In this document: positions 1-7,977 of the stretch, in pieces
Layout of the letters: each line of letters begins with the position of its first letter
How positions within the stretch are numbered: position 1 is the first letter of the stretch
NCBI GenBank assembly: GCA_011742915.1
Contig: JAAQTN010000022.1
Location: 1 to 42,893 of the forward strand
DNA: 42,893 nt
Reading direction: 5' to 3'
Source of the DNA: Billgrantia desiderata
Lineage (GTDB): Bacteria > Pseudomonadota > Gammaproteobacteria > Pseudomonadales > Halomonadaceae
Notes under the pieces: model-generated
Seen by the model: only the letters and a program-made list of their open reading frames with translations
Databases searched by the model: none
Told to the model about the DNA's origin: nothing
Position numbers and translations under genes: made by a program

Positions 1-178
1 TCAGACTGACGACAACTACCCCACCCAACCGGCCATTCTAATTGTCGCCAACCGGCCAGAGTAGTTGACGTCGCATACATGACGTTACTCCTGAGGCATT
101 GAGGTGTTGCGCCCAGACTAACGCCGACTTGATATCCCATTAACGAATAAAAACCGGATTACTTATCTCGAATAGTGC
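1..178. other. Left edge, no gene seen
   Basis: I see no convincing coding sequence between the window edge and the stop of the first LysR gene. The stretch holds a 10-bp direct repeat (CAACCGGCCA, twice within about 35 bases) and short inverted arms CAACTAC / GTAGTTG flanking it, at about 13-19 and 61-67. These could be part of a terminator or of a neighbouring gene cut by the edge; nothing more can be supported. Confidence 0.4.
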
Positions 179-1111
179 TTACGCAGCCTTGCCGGCCAAC
201 ACCTGCTGCACGGTCCATTCGTCCAGGTCTTCCCGGCACAACTGAAGGAAGCGATAGGCATAAGCGCGCAGGAAATGACCGCGTCGCAACGCCAGGTAGG
301 TGGTATTGCGTGGCAACAGGTTACTGGCATCGAGCAGGGTCAGACCCCGGTCGCGCTCCTCGTGATAAGCCATCGAGGCGATCAGTCCGACACCGAGCCC
401 GAGCTCCACGTAGGTCTTGATCACGTCGGCATCCAGTGCTGTCAGCACGATATCGGGCATCACTTCGGCCGCGGAGAAGGCCCGATCGATACGTGCCCGC
501 CCGGTAAAACCCTCATGGTAAGTCACGATGGGGTGCTCGGCGATGCGCTCGAGGGTCAAGGACTCGCCATTGTCCAAGGGGTGCCCCTCGGGCACGATCA
601 CGCCGTGATACCAGTGGTAGAAGGGAAAGCAGGCAAACAGCTGCCCCTCCTCGTGGAGCGCTTCGGTAGCGATGCCGATATCGACCTTGCCGGCCTTGAG
701 CAGCGAGACGATCTCATCGGGTCCGCACTGGTGCAGCTCGAGATGGACCTTGGGAAAGATCTGCTTGAAGCGGGCAATGATCGGCGGTAGCGCATAACGG
801 GCCTGGGTATGGGTGGTGGCGATGGCCAGGCTACCTTGATCTTCGTGCGTGAGCTGATGCGCCGAGCGCTTGAGATTCTCGGCATCCAGCAGGATGCGCT
901 CGATGATCTCGACCAGTGCGGCTCCGCCTTGGGTCAGTCCCAGGATGCGCTTGCCGCGCCGCTCGAAAAGCTCGACGCCAAGCTCCTCTTCCAGGTCGCG
1001 GATATGCTTGCTGGCCCCCGACTGAGAGGTATAGAGCGCATTTGAGGCTTCCGTGAGATTGAAGCCTCGGCGCACCGTCTCGCGAATGATACGCAATTGC
1101 TGAAAATTCAT
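179..1111 (-). CDS. LysR-family regulator, CysB/Cbl type
   Basis: A 310-residue LysR-type transcription factor. The N-terminal winged helix-turn-helix (about residues 1-60) reads like CysB and Cbl: it opens MNFQQLRIIRETVRR and has the recognition segment LYTSQSGASKHIRDLEEELG. The rest is a periplasmic-binding-protein-like effector domain (about 90-300). CysB (324 aa in E. coli) and Cbl activate sulfate and sulfonate assimilation with O-acetylserine or APS as effector; I infer a similar sulfur-control role. No sulfur gene adjoins it here, so it may act in trans. The ATG start is followed directly by the expected family N-terminus. Upstream lies an AT-rich promoter-like region. It could be a CysB paralogue rather than CysB itself. 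Confidence 0.88.
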   Translation of the reverse strand: MNFQQLRIIRETVRRGFNLTEASNALYTSQSGASKHIRDLEEELGVELFERRGKRILGLTQGGAALVEIIERILLDAENLKRSAHQLTHEDQGSLAIATTHTQARYALPPIIARFKQIFPKVHLELHQCGPDEIVSLLKAGKVDIGIATEALHEEGQLFACFPFYHWYHGVIVPEGHPLDNGESLTLERIAEHPIVTYHEGFTGRARIDRAFSAAEVMPDIVLTALDADVIKTYVELGLGVGLIASMAYHEERDRGLTLLDASNLLPRNTTYLALRRGHFLRAYAYRFLQLCREDLDEWTVQQVLAGKAA

Positions 1112-1264
1112 GGTCTCGCTGCCGCATCAGATAATCATATTTGGGAATATAAATTCCTTTTATTATTCTCTTAAGTAATTTTATGCGATATGGATATCAG
1201 CCAAGCAGGAGAGACTCCCCCTTCATGAGCGGGCGGTTGAAGCCAACGCGACGAGGTTCCACTC
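1112..1264 (-). promoter_or_regulatory. AT-rich leader of the CysB-type gene
   Basis: The region upstream of the LysR start is far more AT-rich than its surroundings (about 1128-1195). It contains the interrupted palindrome GGAATATAAATTCC at 1144-1157. LysR regulators commonly bind such dyads next to their own start codon, so this is a plausible autoregulatory site and promoter. No precise -35/-10 is assigned. Confidence 0.4.
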
Positions 1265-1268
1265 TTAG
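1265..1268. repeat. IS5-type target duplication, left copy (TTAG)
   Basis: TTAG directly abuts the left terminal inverted repeat and recurs at 2499-2502 beyond the right one. It fits the YTAR target consensus known for IS5-group elements and fixes the element boundaries. Confidence 0.85.
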
Positions 1269-1372
1269 GGAGCCGCTGAACAATTCGTCGCTGGCTGGCA
1301 GCTGATGCGCTCAGCGCGGTCAATTCGATGGAGCAGCGGTCATTTTCTGACCCGTTCGGCCCGCTGGTTTCC

Positions 1373-1401
1373 CCTGCCAGCCGGATTATCCGGCCGGCAG
1401 G
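1373..1401 (-). terminator. Strong hairpin behind the transposase gene
   Basis: CCTGCC-A-GCCGG / CCGGC-C-GGCAGG form an 11-bp stem with one mismatch and a 5-nt loop, 6 bp beyond the transposase stop. It lacks an obvious T-run on the minus strand, so it may be a transcript-stabilising hairpin or block read-in from outside rather than act as a classical terminator. Confidence 0.5.
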
Positions 1402-1407
1402 GCAGAT

Positions 1408-2406
1408 TCAAGGCGCACTGGCCCCGTCAACTCGGCCCTCGCATCGTGTCGCCAGCACCAGGTTGGCCAATCCGAACAGGCTGAATAGCTGCGCCTGGTT
1501 CTTGGCCAGCCCCTTGTAGCGCACCTTCCGGTAGCCGAAGAGGTTCTTGATGACATGAAACGGGTGCTCGACCTTGGCGCGGATGCTGGCCTTGGCCTTC
1601 TCGATCGCCAGCAGCAGCCTTTTCATGGGACTGTCTTCCATCTTCTTGATGGGGCCGCGCTTGGCGGCAACACAGCAGCGGGAGTCCGGGGCATCCTTCT
1701 CTTCGTCCAGGTACTTCCACATGCCGGTGTAGCCCGCGTCGCCGTATACCCGCCGGTCATCGTCCCGGACCAAATGGCCCGCCATGGTGACATCGGCAAC
1801 ATTGGCCGACGTGGCGGCGACACTGTGGGTCAGCCCGGTGACCGCATCGACACCGATATGCGCCTTCATGCCGAAGTAATACTGCTGGCCCTTCTTGGTC
1901 TGCTTCATCTCCGGATCGCGTTGCTTGGCCTTGTTCTTGGTGGAGGGGGCCGCCGCCACGATGGTGGCGTCGACGATGGTACCCTCGCGCATGAACAGGC
2001 CCTTCTCGGCCAGACTGGCGTTGATCTCTTCGAAAATCCGCTGGGTCAGCGCATGCTGCTCCAGCAGATGACGGAAGCGCAGCAGCGTAGTCGCGTCCGG
2101 CACGTTCTCGATGGCCAGATCGATACCGATGAAGTCGCGCATCGCCTGGCTGTCGTAGATGGCGTCCTCCAGCGCTTCATCGGCCAGGGCATACCACTGC
2201 TGGAGGAAGTAGACGCGCAGCATGCGCTCCAGGCCGATCGGCGGACGCCCTCGCTTACCGGCTGCGTTCGGGAAATAGGATGGCGACAGCGCCTCGATCA
2301 GTCGCCGCCATGGCACCAGCACCTCCATCTGGGCCAGGAACCGCTCGCGGCGGGTGACCTTCTTCTTGTTCTGGTGCTCGGCTTGGGCGAACGAGATCTG
2401 CTTCAT
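1408..2406 (-). CDS. IS5-family DDE transposase
   Basis: A 332-residue transposase with an N-terminal DUF772-like domain (about 45-120) and a C-terminal DDE nuclease domain. The catalytic acidic residues can be placed in VDATIVAAAPS (first D), YGDAGYTG (second D) and KVEHPFHVIK (E, within the conserved Y-R-E-K region ahead of LFGYRKVRYKG). The length is normal for the IS5 subgroup and there is no internal stop or frameshift, so the gene looks functional. It catalyses cut-and-paste movement of the element between the terminal repeats. Its ends resemble those of the non-coding element at 11177-11399, so it or a close relative may mobilise that element in trans. Confidence 0.93.
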   Translation of the reverse strand: MKQISFAQAEHQNKKKVTRRERFLAQMEVLVPWRRLIEALSPSYFPNAAGKRGRPPIGLERMLRVYFLQQWYALADEALEDAIYDSQAMRDFIGIDLAIENVPDATTLLRFRHLLEQHALTQRIFEEINASLAEKGLFMREGTIVDATIVAAAPSTKNKAKQRDPEMKQTKKGQQYYFGMKAHIGVDAVTGLTHSVAATSANVADVTMAGHLVRDDDRRVYGDAGYTGMWKYLDEEKDAPDSRCCVAAKRGPIKKMEDSPMKRLLLAIEKAKASIRAKVEHPFHVIKNLFGYRKVRYKGLAKNQAQLFSLFGLANLVLATRCEGRVDGASAP

Positions 2407-2498
2407 CGGGTGGCTCTGATCAGGCAGTGGCAGGAAGACCGAATTCTACCCCGCCGGTGGCTGCCAGGCAGCAGCGGCGGGATTTATGCAGCGTTTCC

Positions 2499-2502
2499 TT
2501 AG
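2499..2502. repeat. IS5-type target duplication, right copy (TTAG)
   Basis: Second copy of the TTAG duplication, directly after the right inverted repeat. Confidence 0.85.
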
Positions 2503-2528
2503 GGCGTGCCCACGAACAAGGAAGCGCC

Positions 2529-3806
2529 ATGGACGACCTCGTCAGCGACTTTTTCGCCGATAACCTGATACTCATGGAGCTTGCCGTGGCGCTGCTGCTG
2601 GGAGCCCTGATCGGTATCGAACGAGGCTGGTCCGCCCGCGAACGGGAGCCCGGCGAACGCGTGGCCGGGGTACGCACCCATGCGCTGATCGGCCTGTTCG
2701 GCGGCGTGGCCGCGCTGCTGTCGGAGGTGCTCACATACTGGGCCTTTCCATTGATCTTCCTGGCGATCGCCGGCATTGCACTGGCCGGCTATCGGGCCAG
2801 CATGGAGAAGAGCGGCGACTACAGCATTACCGGCCTGATCGGGCTGCTGCTGACCTTCTGCTTCGGCGCCCTGGCGGTGGCCGTGGATGTCGCCCTTGCC
2901 ACTGCCTGCGCGGTGGTCACGGCGCTGATCCTCGACAACAAGCGCGAGATCCATGAGCTGCTGCACAAGCTTCACGCCAACGAGCTCGATGCCGCCTTGA
3001 AGCTACTGTTGATCAGCGTGGTGGTGCTGCCGCTGTTGCCCAATGAGGACATGGGCCCCGGCGGCGTGCTCAACCCCTACGAGATCTGGTGGCTGGTGGT
3101 GCTGGTCGCCTCGATCTCGTTCATCGGCTACTTCGCCGTGCGCCTCGGCGGCACCGCGAAGGGCATCCTGTTCACTGGTCTGTTCGCCGGGCTGAGTTCC
3201 TCCACCGCCCTGACCCTGCAGTATGCCCGGCAGGCGCGCCGCGAGCCGCAGTTCGCGCCGATGCTCGCCGCCGGCATTCTGCTGGCCTGCGGTACCATGC
3301 TGCCCCGCCTGCTGCTCTATGCCGCCCTCGTCGGCCCGGCCATGCTGCCGCAGTTGCTGGCACCACTCGCGGCCATGGGGTTGGCGCTCTTCCTGCCAGC
3401 GCTGTGGCTATGGCGCCGCCACCGCCACGACCTCAAGGCCGAGCGCCCAATGAGCCAGAACCCGCTGGAGCTACGTGTCGCGCTGCTGATCGGTGCCCTG
3501 CTGGCAACGGTCATGGTATTGGGCGAGTGGCTGCGCGCCTGGCTCGGCGATGCCGGCATCTATCTGCTGGCCGCCACCGCCGGCATCGCCGACGTGCACG
3601 CCATCGCCCTGTCGCTGGGCCGCATGGCCACGAACACCATCACGCCCGCCACCGCCGTGATGGGCATCGTGCTGGCCGCTGCGGTGAACAATCTGTTCAA
3701 GGTCGTGCTGACCTTCAGCGCAGGCAATGCCCGCCTGACGCGCTGCCTGGTCGGCCCGCTGCTGGCCTCGGCCACGGCGGGGCTCGCCGTGGCCTGGCTG
3801 GTCTGA
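2529..3806 (+). CDS. MgtC/SapB and DUF4010 membrane protein
   Basis: A 425-residue polytopic inner-membrane protein. The N-terminal part (about residues 10-135) is an MgtC/SapB-type domain with the segments LLLGALIGIERGW and VAGVRTHALIGLFGG. The C-terminal part (about 180-400) is a DUF4010 domain of hydrophobic helices. The molecular function of this fusion is unsettled; MgtC proteins are linked to low-magnesium survival and modulation of the ATP synthase, but that should not be transferred directly. I chose the ATG at 2529 because GGAAG lies just ahead and the domain starts there; an upstream in-frame start would lie inside the IS element. The insertion sequence ends 30 bp upstream and has probably replaced or altered its promoter. 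Confidence 0.85.
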   Translation: MDDLVSDFFADNLILMELAVALLLGALIGIERGWSAREREPGERVAGVRTHALIGLFGGVAALLSEVLTYWAFPLIFLAIAGIALAGYRASMEKSGDYSITGLIGLLLTFCFGALAVAVDVALATACAVVTALILDNKREIHELLHKLHANELDAALKLLLISVVVLPLLPNEDMGPGGVLNPYEIWWLVVLVASISFIGYFAVRLGGTAKGILFTGLFAGLSSSTALTLQYARQARREPQFAPMLAAGILLACGTMLPRLLLYAALVGPAMLPQLLAPLAAMGLALFLPALWLWRRHRHDLKAERPMSQNPLELRVALLIGALLATVMVLGEWLRAWLGDAGIYLLAATAGIADVHAIALSLGRMATNTITPATAVMGIVLAAAVNNLFKVVLTFSAGNARLTRCLVGPLLASATAGLAVAWLV

Positions 3807-3813
3807 CACTTCG

Positions 3814-4176
3814 TCAAGGCAGTCTCAGCACCTCACGAAAACCGCCCCAGATCATGCGCTTGCCATCGAAGGGGTGATTGGCCGGCTCCATCATGTCCGC
3901 CATGCGCGGGTCTTCCATCACCTTGGCATTGATGCGATCGCGCTCCTCCCGCGACGCATAGAGAATCCAGGAGAAGATCACCGTTTCCCCCGGTTCGAGC
4001 TTTACGCTCTGGGGAAAGGAGGTATGCACCCCCGGCTTGACGTCATCGGCGACGCACTCCACGTACTCCAGCGCGCCGTGCTCGCGCCAGACCTCCCCGG
4101 CCTTTCGGGCCATCTCCAGATAGGCATCGAGATTGCCTTCAGGCACCGGCAATACGAATCCATCGACGTAGCTCAT
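3814..4176 (-). CDS. DUF1428 family protein (YbaA-like)
   Basis: A 120-residue small cytoplasmic protein of the DUF1428 family, with a ferredoxin-like alpha/beta-barrel fold typical of dimeric ABM/YCII relatives. The family opening (MSYVDGFVLPVPE) and the closing (DGKRMIWGGF) are both present, so it is full length. Function is unknown. It sits downstream of the DGPF and ECF sigma genes on the same strand; small proteins of the DGPF/DUF1428 kind recur next to ECF42-type sigma factors, which suggests it belongs to that regulon. A 12-bp repeat array separates it from the sigma gene. It converges on the MgtC-like gene with a 7-bp gap. Confidence 0.85.
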   Translation of the reverse strand: MSYVDGFVLPVPEGNLDAYLEMARKAGEVWREHGALEYVECVADDVKPGVHTSFPQSVKLEPGETVIFSWILYASREERDRINAKVMEDPRMADMMEPANHPFDGKRMIWGGFREVLRLP

Positions 4177-4190
4177 GGTCTTGTCTCCCT

Positions 4191-4250
4191 GTTGTTGAAT
4201 AAGTTGTTGAATAAGTTGTTGAGTAAGTCATGGAGTGAGTCATCGAGCGA
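4191..4250. repeat. Degenerate 12-bp tandem repeat array
   Basis: Three adjacent copies of GTTGTTGAATAA (4191-4202, 4203-4214, 4215-4226, the last with one change) continue into two more diverged 12-mers, GTCATGGAGTGA and GTCATCGAGCGA (4227-4250). The array fills the gap between the sigma gene stop and the ribosome-binding site of the DUF1428 gene. It is AT-richer than its surroundings and is non-coding in the annotated frames. Confidence 0.85.
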
Positions 4251-4266
4251 GCCCGGATGGCCAGGC

Positions 4267-5514
4267 TCATGGGGTCTTCGATTCAGCAGCGGCAAAATCG
4301 ACAGCACTGTGCGCTGCCGTGATTTCCCGCAGGCGACGTTCGAGGAAGCGCCGTTCGGCGCCCTGGGTCACCAGTGCCAGGGCCTGGCGGTACTGCTCGG
4401 CCGCCTCGCCATGGCGCCCCAGCCGGCGCAACAGGTCGGCGCGCGTAGCGGGTAGCAGGTGATAGCCGGGCAGATGAATCTTGTCGAGCTGCTCCAGGCC
4501 CGCTTGCAGCCCATCGGCCATGGCCACCGCCACGGCCCGATTGAGCGCTACCACCGGCGTCGGCTGAATGGCGTAAAGCAGGCTGTAGAGCGCGGCGATA
4601 CGCCGCCAGTCGGTGTCTGCGGGAGTCGCCGCCTCGGCGTGCAGCGCGGCGATGGCGGCCTGCACCGCATAGCCACCGGGCAGGCCGCCACGCAGCGCGA
4701 TACCCACATGGGCACTGCCCTCCTTGATCTCGTCGGCGTGCCAGCGCGAGCGATCCTGCTCATCCAGCAGCACGATGTCGCCGGCCGCGTCGGTGCGTGC
4801 ATCGCGCCGGGCATGATGCAGCAGCATCAGCGCAAGCAGCCCCCGCGCCTCCCGCTCCGCCGGCAGCAGCCGTACCAGCATGCGTCCCAGCCGAATCGCC
4901 TCACGGCACAGGTCGCCGCGCACCCAGTCGTCGCCGAAGCTGGCCGCATAGCCTTCGTTGAAGATGAGGTAGATCACTGCCAGTACCGGCTCCAGGCGCT
5001 CGTCCAGGGCGGTGTCGTCGGGCACCTCGAAGGGAATGCCGGCATCGCGAATCTTGGCCTTGGCCCGCACCAGGCGCTGGGCCAGAGTCGGCACCGGTAC
5101 CATGAAGGCCCGGGCGATCTCCTCGGTACGCAGCCCGCCCAGGGTGTGCAGCGTCAGCGCCACCTGGGCGGGCCGTGCCAGAGCCGGATGACAGCAGGAG
5201 AAGATCAGGCGCAGGCTGTCGAGAGGTTCGGCTTCGAGGTCGTTGTCGAGCAGCAGCTCCAGGTGCTGGCGCAGCTCGTCGCCCTTGCGCTCGCGCATCT
5301 GCTGGTGGCGCAACTGATCGACCACCTTGTGGCGCGCGGTGGCAATCAGCCACGAGGTCGGATTCGGTGGCCAGCCCTCGGCCGGCCACTGCACCATCGC
5401 CGCCTCGAAGGCCGCCTGCACGGCATCCTCGGCCAGCTCGAAGTGACCGAAGCGGCGAATCAGGCTGGCCAGCACGTGGCCATACTCACGGCGATACAGC
5501 TCATCCAGAGACAC
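4267..5514 (-). CDS. ECF sigma factor, ECF42 type, with TPR-like extension
   Basis: A 415-residue RNA polymerase sigma factor. Region 2 (about 5-75, including [15 protein letters not shown] and the segment [18 protein letters not shown]) and region 4 (about 110-160, helix-turn-helix [25 protein letters not shown]) are followed by a long C-terminal extension with DUF6596 and TPR-like helices (about 180-410). This architecture defines the ECF42 group, which lacks a classical membrane anti-sigma factor and is controlled through the extension. The GTG start is supported by GAGG five bases upstream, which overlaps the stop codon of the DGPF gene, implying translational coupling. Partner genes here are the DGPF protein upstream and probably DUF1428 downstream. 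Confidence 0.9.
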   Translation of the reverse strand: MSLDELYRREYGHVLASLIRRFGHFELAEDAVQAAFEAAMVQWPAEGWPPNPTSWLIATARHKVVDQLRHQQMRERKGDELRQHLELLLDNDLEAEPLDSLRLIFSCCHPALARPAQVALTLHTLGGLRTEEIARAFMVPVPTLAQRLVRAKAKIRDAGIPFEVPDDTALDERLEPVLAVIYLIFNEGYAASFGDDWVRGDLCREAIRLGRMLVRLLPAEREARGLLALMLLHHARRDARTDAAGDIVLLDEQDRSRWHADEIKEGSAHVGIALRGGLPGGYAVQAAIAALHAEAATPADTDWRRIAALYSLLYAIQPTPVVALNRAVAVAMADGLQAGLEQLDKIHLPGYHLLPATRADLLRRLGRHGEAAEQYRQALALVTQGAERRFLERRLREITAAHSAVDFAAAESKTP

Positions 5515-5521
5515 GCAGTCC

Positions 5522-5881
5522 TCACAATCGATAGGCGGGATCCACCGGCCTCACCTCCACCGAGCCGCCGACCCGCAGCGGCGGAATGCGCCGGGCCAGC
5601 GCCAAGGCCTCATCCAGGTCACGGCACTCCACCACGTGAAAGCCCCCCAGTTGCTCGCGGCTCTCGGCAAAGGGACCGTCCAGCATCACCGTCTTGCCGT
5701 TCTGCTCACGCAGCGTGGTGGCCGACTCCACCGACTGCAGCCGAGCCCCTCCGCGGTAGTGTCCGCTGGTGACCATCTCCTGGATCAGGGCGTGGTAATC
5801 GGTCATGACCGAGTCACGCTCGGCATCGGGCAGGCCGTTCCACAGCGCCTCGTCGATACAGCACATCAGCATGTATTGCAT
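5522..5881 (-). CDS. DGPF-domain (YCII-related) protein
   Basis: A 119-residue small protein of the YCII-related/DGPF family. The name-giving motif is visible as MLDGPFAES, followed by [21 protein letters not shown] and a C-terminal VEVRPV strand. Such proteins are the regular genomic partners of ECF42 sigma factors and are often their targets; their biochemical role is unclear. The ATG at 5881 is preceded by an excellent GGAGGAAG ribosome-binding site, so the longer in-frame extension is rejected. The stop codon overlaps the ribosome-binding site of the sigma gene, 7 bp ahead of its start, so the two are very likely one operon. Confidence 0.9.
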   Translation of the reverse strand: MQYMLMCCIDEALWNGLPDAERDSVMTDYHALIQEMVTSGHYRGGARLQSVESATTLREQNGKTVMLDGPFAESREQLGGFHVVECRDLDEALALARRIPPLRVGGSVEVRPVDPAYRL

Positions 5882-5977
5882 GGGACTTCCTCCAGTAAGC
5901 GCAGCCGCATGGCTGCCTGATAAGGGATCGAACCAGCACGCCACGAATCGACAGGGCATGCTGATCAACATCACGGA

Positions 5978-6847
5978 TCAGGCAGTCTCGACCGCTCGAA
6001 CCGGTCGCATGCCAGCCAACAGGGCATCCGCCAATGCCTTCAGCAGATCCTGGTCAGAGTAGCTCGCTTCGGTAATCAGCATGATTTCCGCAGCAGGCAA
6101 TTCCGGCAGCCCATGCTCCGAGGACAAGGCAATCAGTCCCGGCTTCAATTGGCTAGCCGGCATGGGTGCGACGGCAAACCCGGTAGCGGCAGCGACATGC
6201 AGACCCGCCCCGCTCATGCATAGCATGGCAGTGCGCTGGGCGATGCCCACCATGGCCAGTTGAGCCAAGGCGATTTCACGATAAGGGCAGGGCTCAGGGA
6301 AAAGCGCCAGAGGCAGGGGCGAAGGAAGCTCCTTTTCCTCCCGCTCACTCCAGGCCCATACCAAGGGCTCCCGCCACAGTCTGATTCCCGTGACAGGTTC
6401 GCCACACTGCGCCCCAAGCACCATATCGACATACCCCTGACGCATCGCCCCGAGCAACTCTCCCGGAATGCCGACGCGGACTTCGATATCCACCATGGCG
6501 TGGCACTGCATGAAGCGCTTCAATAGCGTGAGCAATCGTTCATTGGCGAAGTCCTCCGACACCCCCAAGCGTATGCTGCGCTGATCGCCAGAGCGGGAAA
6601 TCTCTTCCATGGCATCACGATTCAGCGCCAGGATCGCTCGTGCATAGCCCAGCAGGCGTTCTCCATCCGGTGTCAGTTGAACGCTGCGGGTGGTTCGCTC
6701 GAGCAACGCCTTGCCCAGTTGCGACTCCAGGCGTCGCAGGTGTCCGCTGATGGCGGGCTGTGTCAGGTGCAGCCGATTGGCGGCAGCCGTAAAGCTTCTC
6801 TCTTCGACGACCGACACGAAGCTACGGAGCAGCAGGAGATCGAGCAT
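5978..6847 (-). CDS. LysR-family transcriptional regulator
   Basis: A 289-residue LysR-type regulator: helix-turn-helix at about 1-60 (FTAAANRLHLTQPAISGHLRRLE) and an effector-binding domain from about 90. The exact subfamily is not recognisable to me; the target may be the divergent cupin gene at 7014 or the downstream DGPF-sigma unit, which lies 96 bp away on the same strand. An inverted repeat covering the start codon and a second dyad in the shared intergenic region fit autoregulation and control of the divergent gene. Confidence 0.87.
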   Translation of the reverse strand: MLDLLLLRSFVSVVEERSFTAAANRLHLTQPAISGHLRRLESQLGKALLERTTRSVQLTPDGERLLGYARAILALNRDAMEEISRSGDQRSIRLGVSEDFANERLLTLLKRFMQCHAMVDIEVRVGIPGELLGAMRQGYVDMVLGAQCGEPVTGIRLWREPLVWAWSEREEKELPSPLPLALFPEPCPYREIALAQLAMVGIAQRTAMLCMSGAGLHVAAATGFAVAPMPASQLKPGLIALSSEHGLPELPAAEIMLITEASYSDQDLLKALADALLAGMRPVRAVETA

Positions 6848-6865
6848 TATAAAGTTTCGCTATAA
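6847..6865. promoter_or_regulatory. Candidate LysR box at the regulator start
   Basis: TTATA-(9 bases)-TATAA forms a T-N11-A-like dyad that overlaps the LysR start codon, as expected of an autoregulatory site. Inferred from sequence only. Confidence 0.4.
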
Positions 6866-6892
6866 ATAAAATGACTCGGCTATTATTAATGA

Positions 6893-6908
6893 GGTGTTTT
6901 GAAACACC
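6893..6908. promoter_or_regulatory. Perfect dyad GGTGTTT-TG-AAACACC
   Basis: Seven-base perfect arms around a 2-base centre, in the middle of the LysR/cupin divergent intergenic region. It is a strong operator candidate for a dimeric regulator; no T-run follows on either side, so a terminator is unlikely. Confidence 0.5.
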
Positions 6909-7013
6909 GCAGCATCTTCAACCAAAAAATATAGCAGAAAGAAGCAGTAACTCCGCTTAAACTCTGCACCGATACGGCTGAAAAACTCGGACCGACTCCA
7001 AGGAATTCAATTC

Positions 7014-7325
7014 ATGAAAATCACCCGCAGCCGGGACTTCACCGCCGAGCGTGCCTGGGGCGCCCAGGACATCGCCAACATGAACGGCATCACCACCCGC
7101 CTGCACTGGACCGACCAGCCCTACCGCTGGCACGTCAACGACGGTGAGGAAGTCTTCGTGGTTCTCGATGGCCAGGTGGAAATGCGCTATCGCCGCGACG
7201 GTGTCGAGCATAGCCAACTGCTGGAAGTGGGCGATATCTTCTATGCCTCGGTAGGTACCGAGCATGTCGCAAGCCCAGTCGGCGAAGCCCGAGTGCTGGT
7301 GGTCGAAAAGGAAGGTAGCGTCTAG
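7014..7325 (+). CDS. Small single-domain cupin
   Basis: A 103-residue cupin_2 protein. Cupin motif 1 is modified (RWHVNDGEEVFVVLDG, with a histidine and glutamates in the metal-ligand region) and motif 2 is GDIFYASVGTEHVA, whose histidine fits the fourth ligand position. It probably binds a metal and a small ligand; the reaction cannot be told. AAGGA lies about 13 bases before the ATG. It is divergent from a LysR gene, the classical arrangement for regulator and target. Its stop codon overlaps that of the convergent nitroreductase in the tetranucleotide CTAG at 7322-7325. Confidence 0.85.
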   Translation: MKITRSRDFTAERAWGAQDIANMNGITTRLHWTDQPYRWHVNDGEEVFVVLDGQVEMRYRRDGVEHSQLLEVGDIFYASVGTEHVASPVGEARVLVVEKEGSV

Positions 7326-7963
7326 GCTCCGCTCAACTCCACCACGAATCGCTCCCTGGGCCAGCGCACCTTGGCCTGCCCGGCCAGACGATCCTGTTCG
7401 GTATCGCGATACCCCAGCGCCAGCAGCACCACACTGCGCAGGCCCTGCTCTTCAAGCCCCAGCAGGGCGTCCAGCGCGGCAGGATCGAACCCTTCCATCG
7501 GCGAGGCATCGACTCGCTGCGCTGCGGCAACGGTCAAGGCCGTGCCCAGGGCAATATAGGCCTGCCGGGCCGCCCACTGGAGCCGGGCCTCCGGCGTGGA
7601 GAAGCCGGCGACGGCGTCATGTAGCGCCTGCCGATACCCTTCCAGCTCTTTCGGGTCGAGGCCGCGGGAGGCGGCTGTCAGTTCGATCAGCTCATCCACA
7701 TGCCGTCCATCCACCTCGGACCAGGCGGCAAAGATCAGCAGATGAGAGCATTCGCTGATCTGGGGCTGGTCGCAGGCTGTACGCCGGATGCGCTCGCGCA
7801 GTGCCGGCGCTTCGATCATCAGCACGCTGTAGGGCTGAAGGCCGTAGGAGGATGGCGCCAGGTGCGCCGCATCGAGGATGTTATCCAGCGCGTCTCGCGC
7901 CACCGTTCTTCCATTCATGCGCTTGGCGGCATAGCGCCAGTGCAGGGCTTCCATGACGGACAT
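7322..7963 (-). CDS. NAD(P)H-dependent nitroreductase family protein
   Basis: A 213-residue FMN enzyme of the nitroreductase/NfsB-like family. Features seen are ALHWRYAAKRMNG (N-terminal phosphate-binding arginine region), HLAPSSYGLQPYSVL, and the C-terminal VVLLALGYRDTEQD. Members reduce nitroaromatics, quinones or flavins using NAD(P)H in the cytoplasm. The ATG at 7963 is chosen because GGGAG lies 7 bases ahead; an in-frame TTG at 7981 would carry that ribosome-binding site inside the gene. It follows the EamA exporter by 14 bp on the same strand, so the two are likely co-transcribed and MarR-controlled. Confidence 0.88.
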   Translation of the reverse strand: MSVMEALHWRYAAKRMNGRTVARDALDNILDAAHLAPSSYGLQPYSVLMIEAPALRERIRRTACDQPQISECSHLLIFAAWSEVDGRHVDELIELTAASRGLDPKELEGYRQALHDAVAGFSTPEARLQWAARQAYIALGTALTVAAAQRVDASPMEGFDPAALDALLGLEEQGLRSVVLLALGYRDTEQDRLAGQAKVRWPRERFVVELSGA

Positions 7964-7977
7964 GATGGTCTCCCGGT

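Larger units (their letters stand above)
1269..2498 (-). mobile_element. Intact IS5-family insertion sequence (1230 bp)
   Basis: A complete insertion sequence with one transposase gene on the minus strand. The left end begins GGAGCCGCTGAACAA (1269-1283). The right end, read inwards from 2498, is GGAAACGCTGCATAA. The two match at 11 of 15 positions, as imperfect terminal inverted repeats do. Both ends are flanked by TTAG, a 4-bp target duplication of the IS5 type. Length and single long ORF match the family. It landed between the CysB-type gene and the MgtC-like gene, with its right end 30 bp before the MgtC-like start codon. The intact ORF and perfect duplication suggest a fairly recent insertion. 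Confidence 0.9.

Noticed and set aside
2427..2528. Longer start for the MgtC-like protein
   Set aside because: It begins inside the IS5-family element and adds a non-hydrophobic lead that the family lacks; GGAAG precedes the ATG at 2529.
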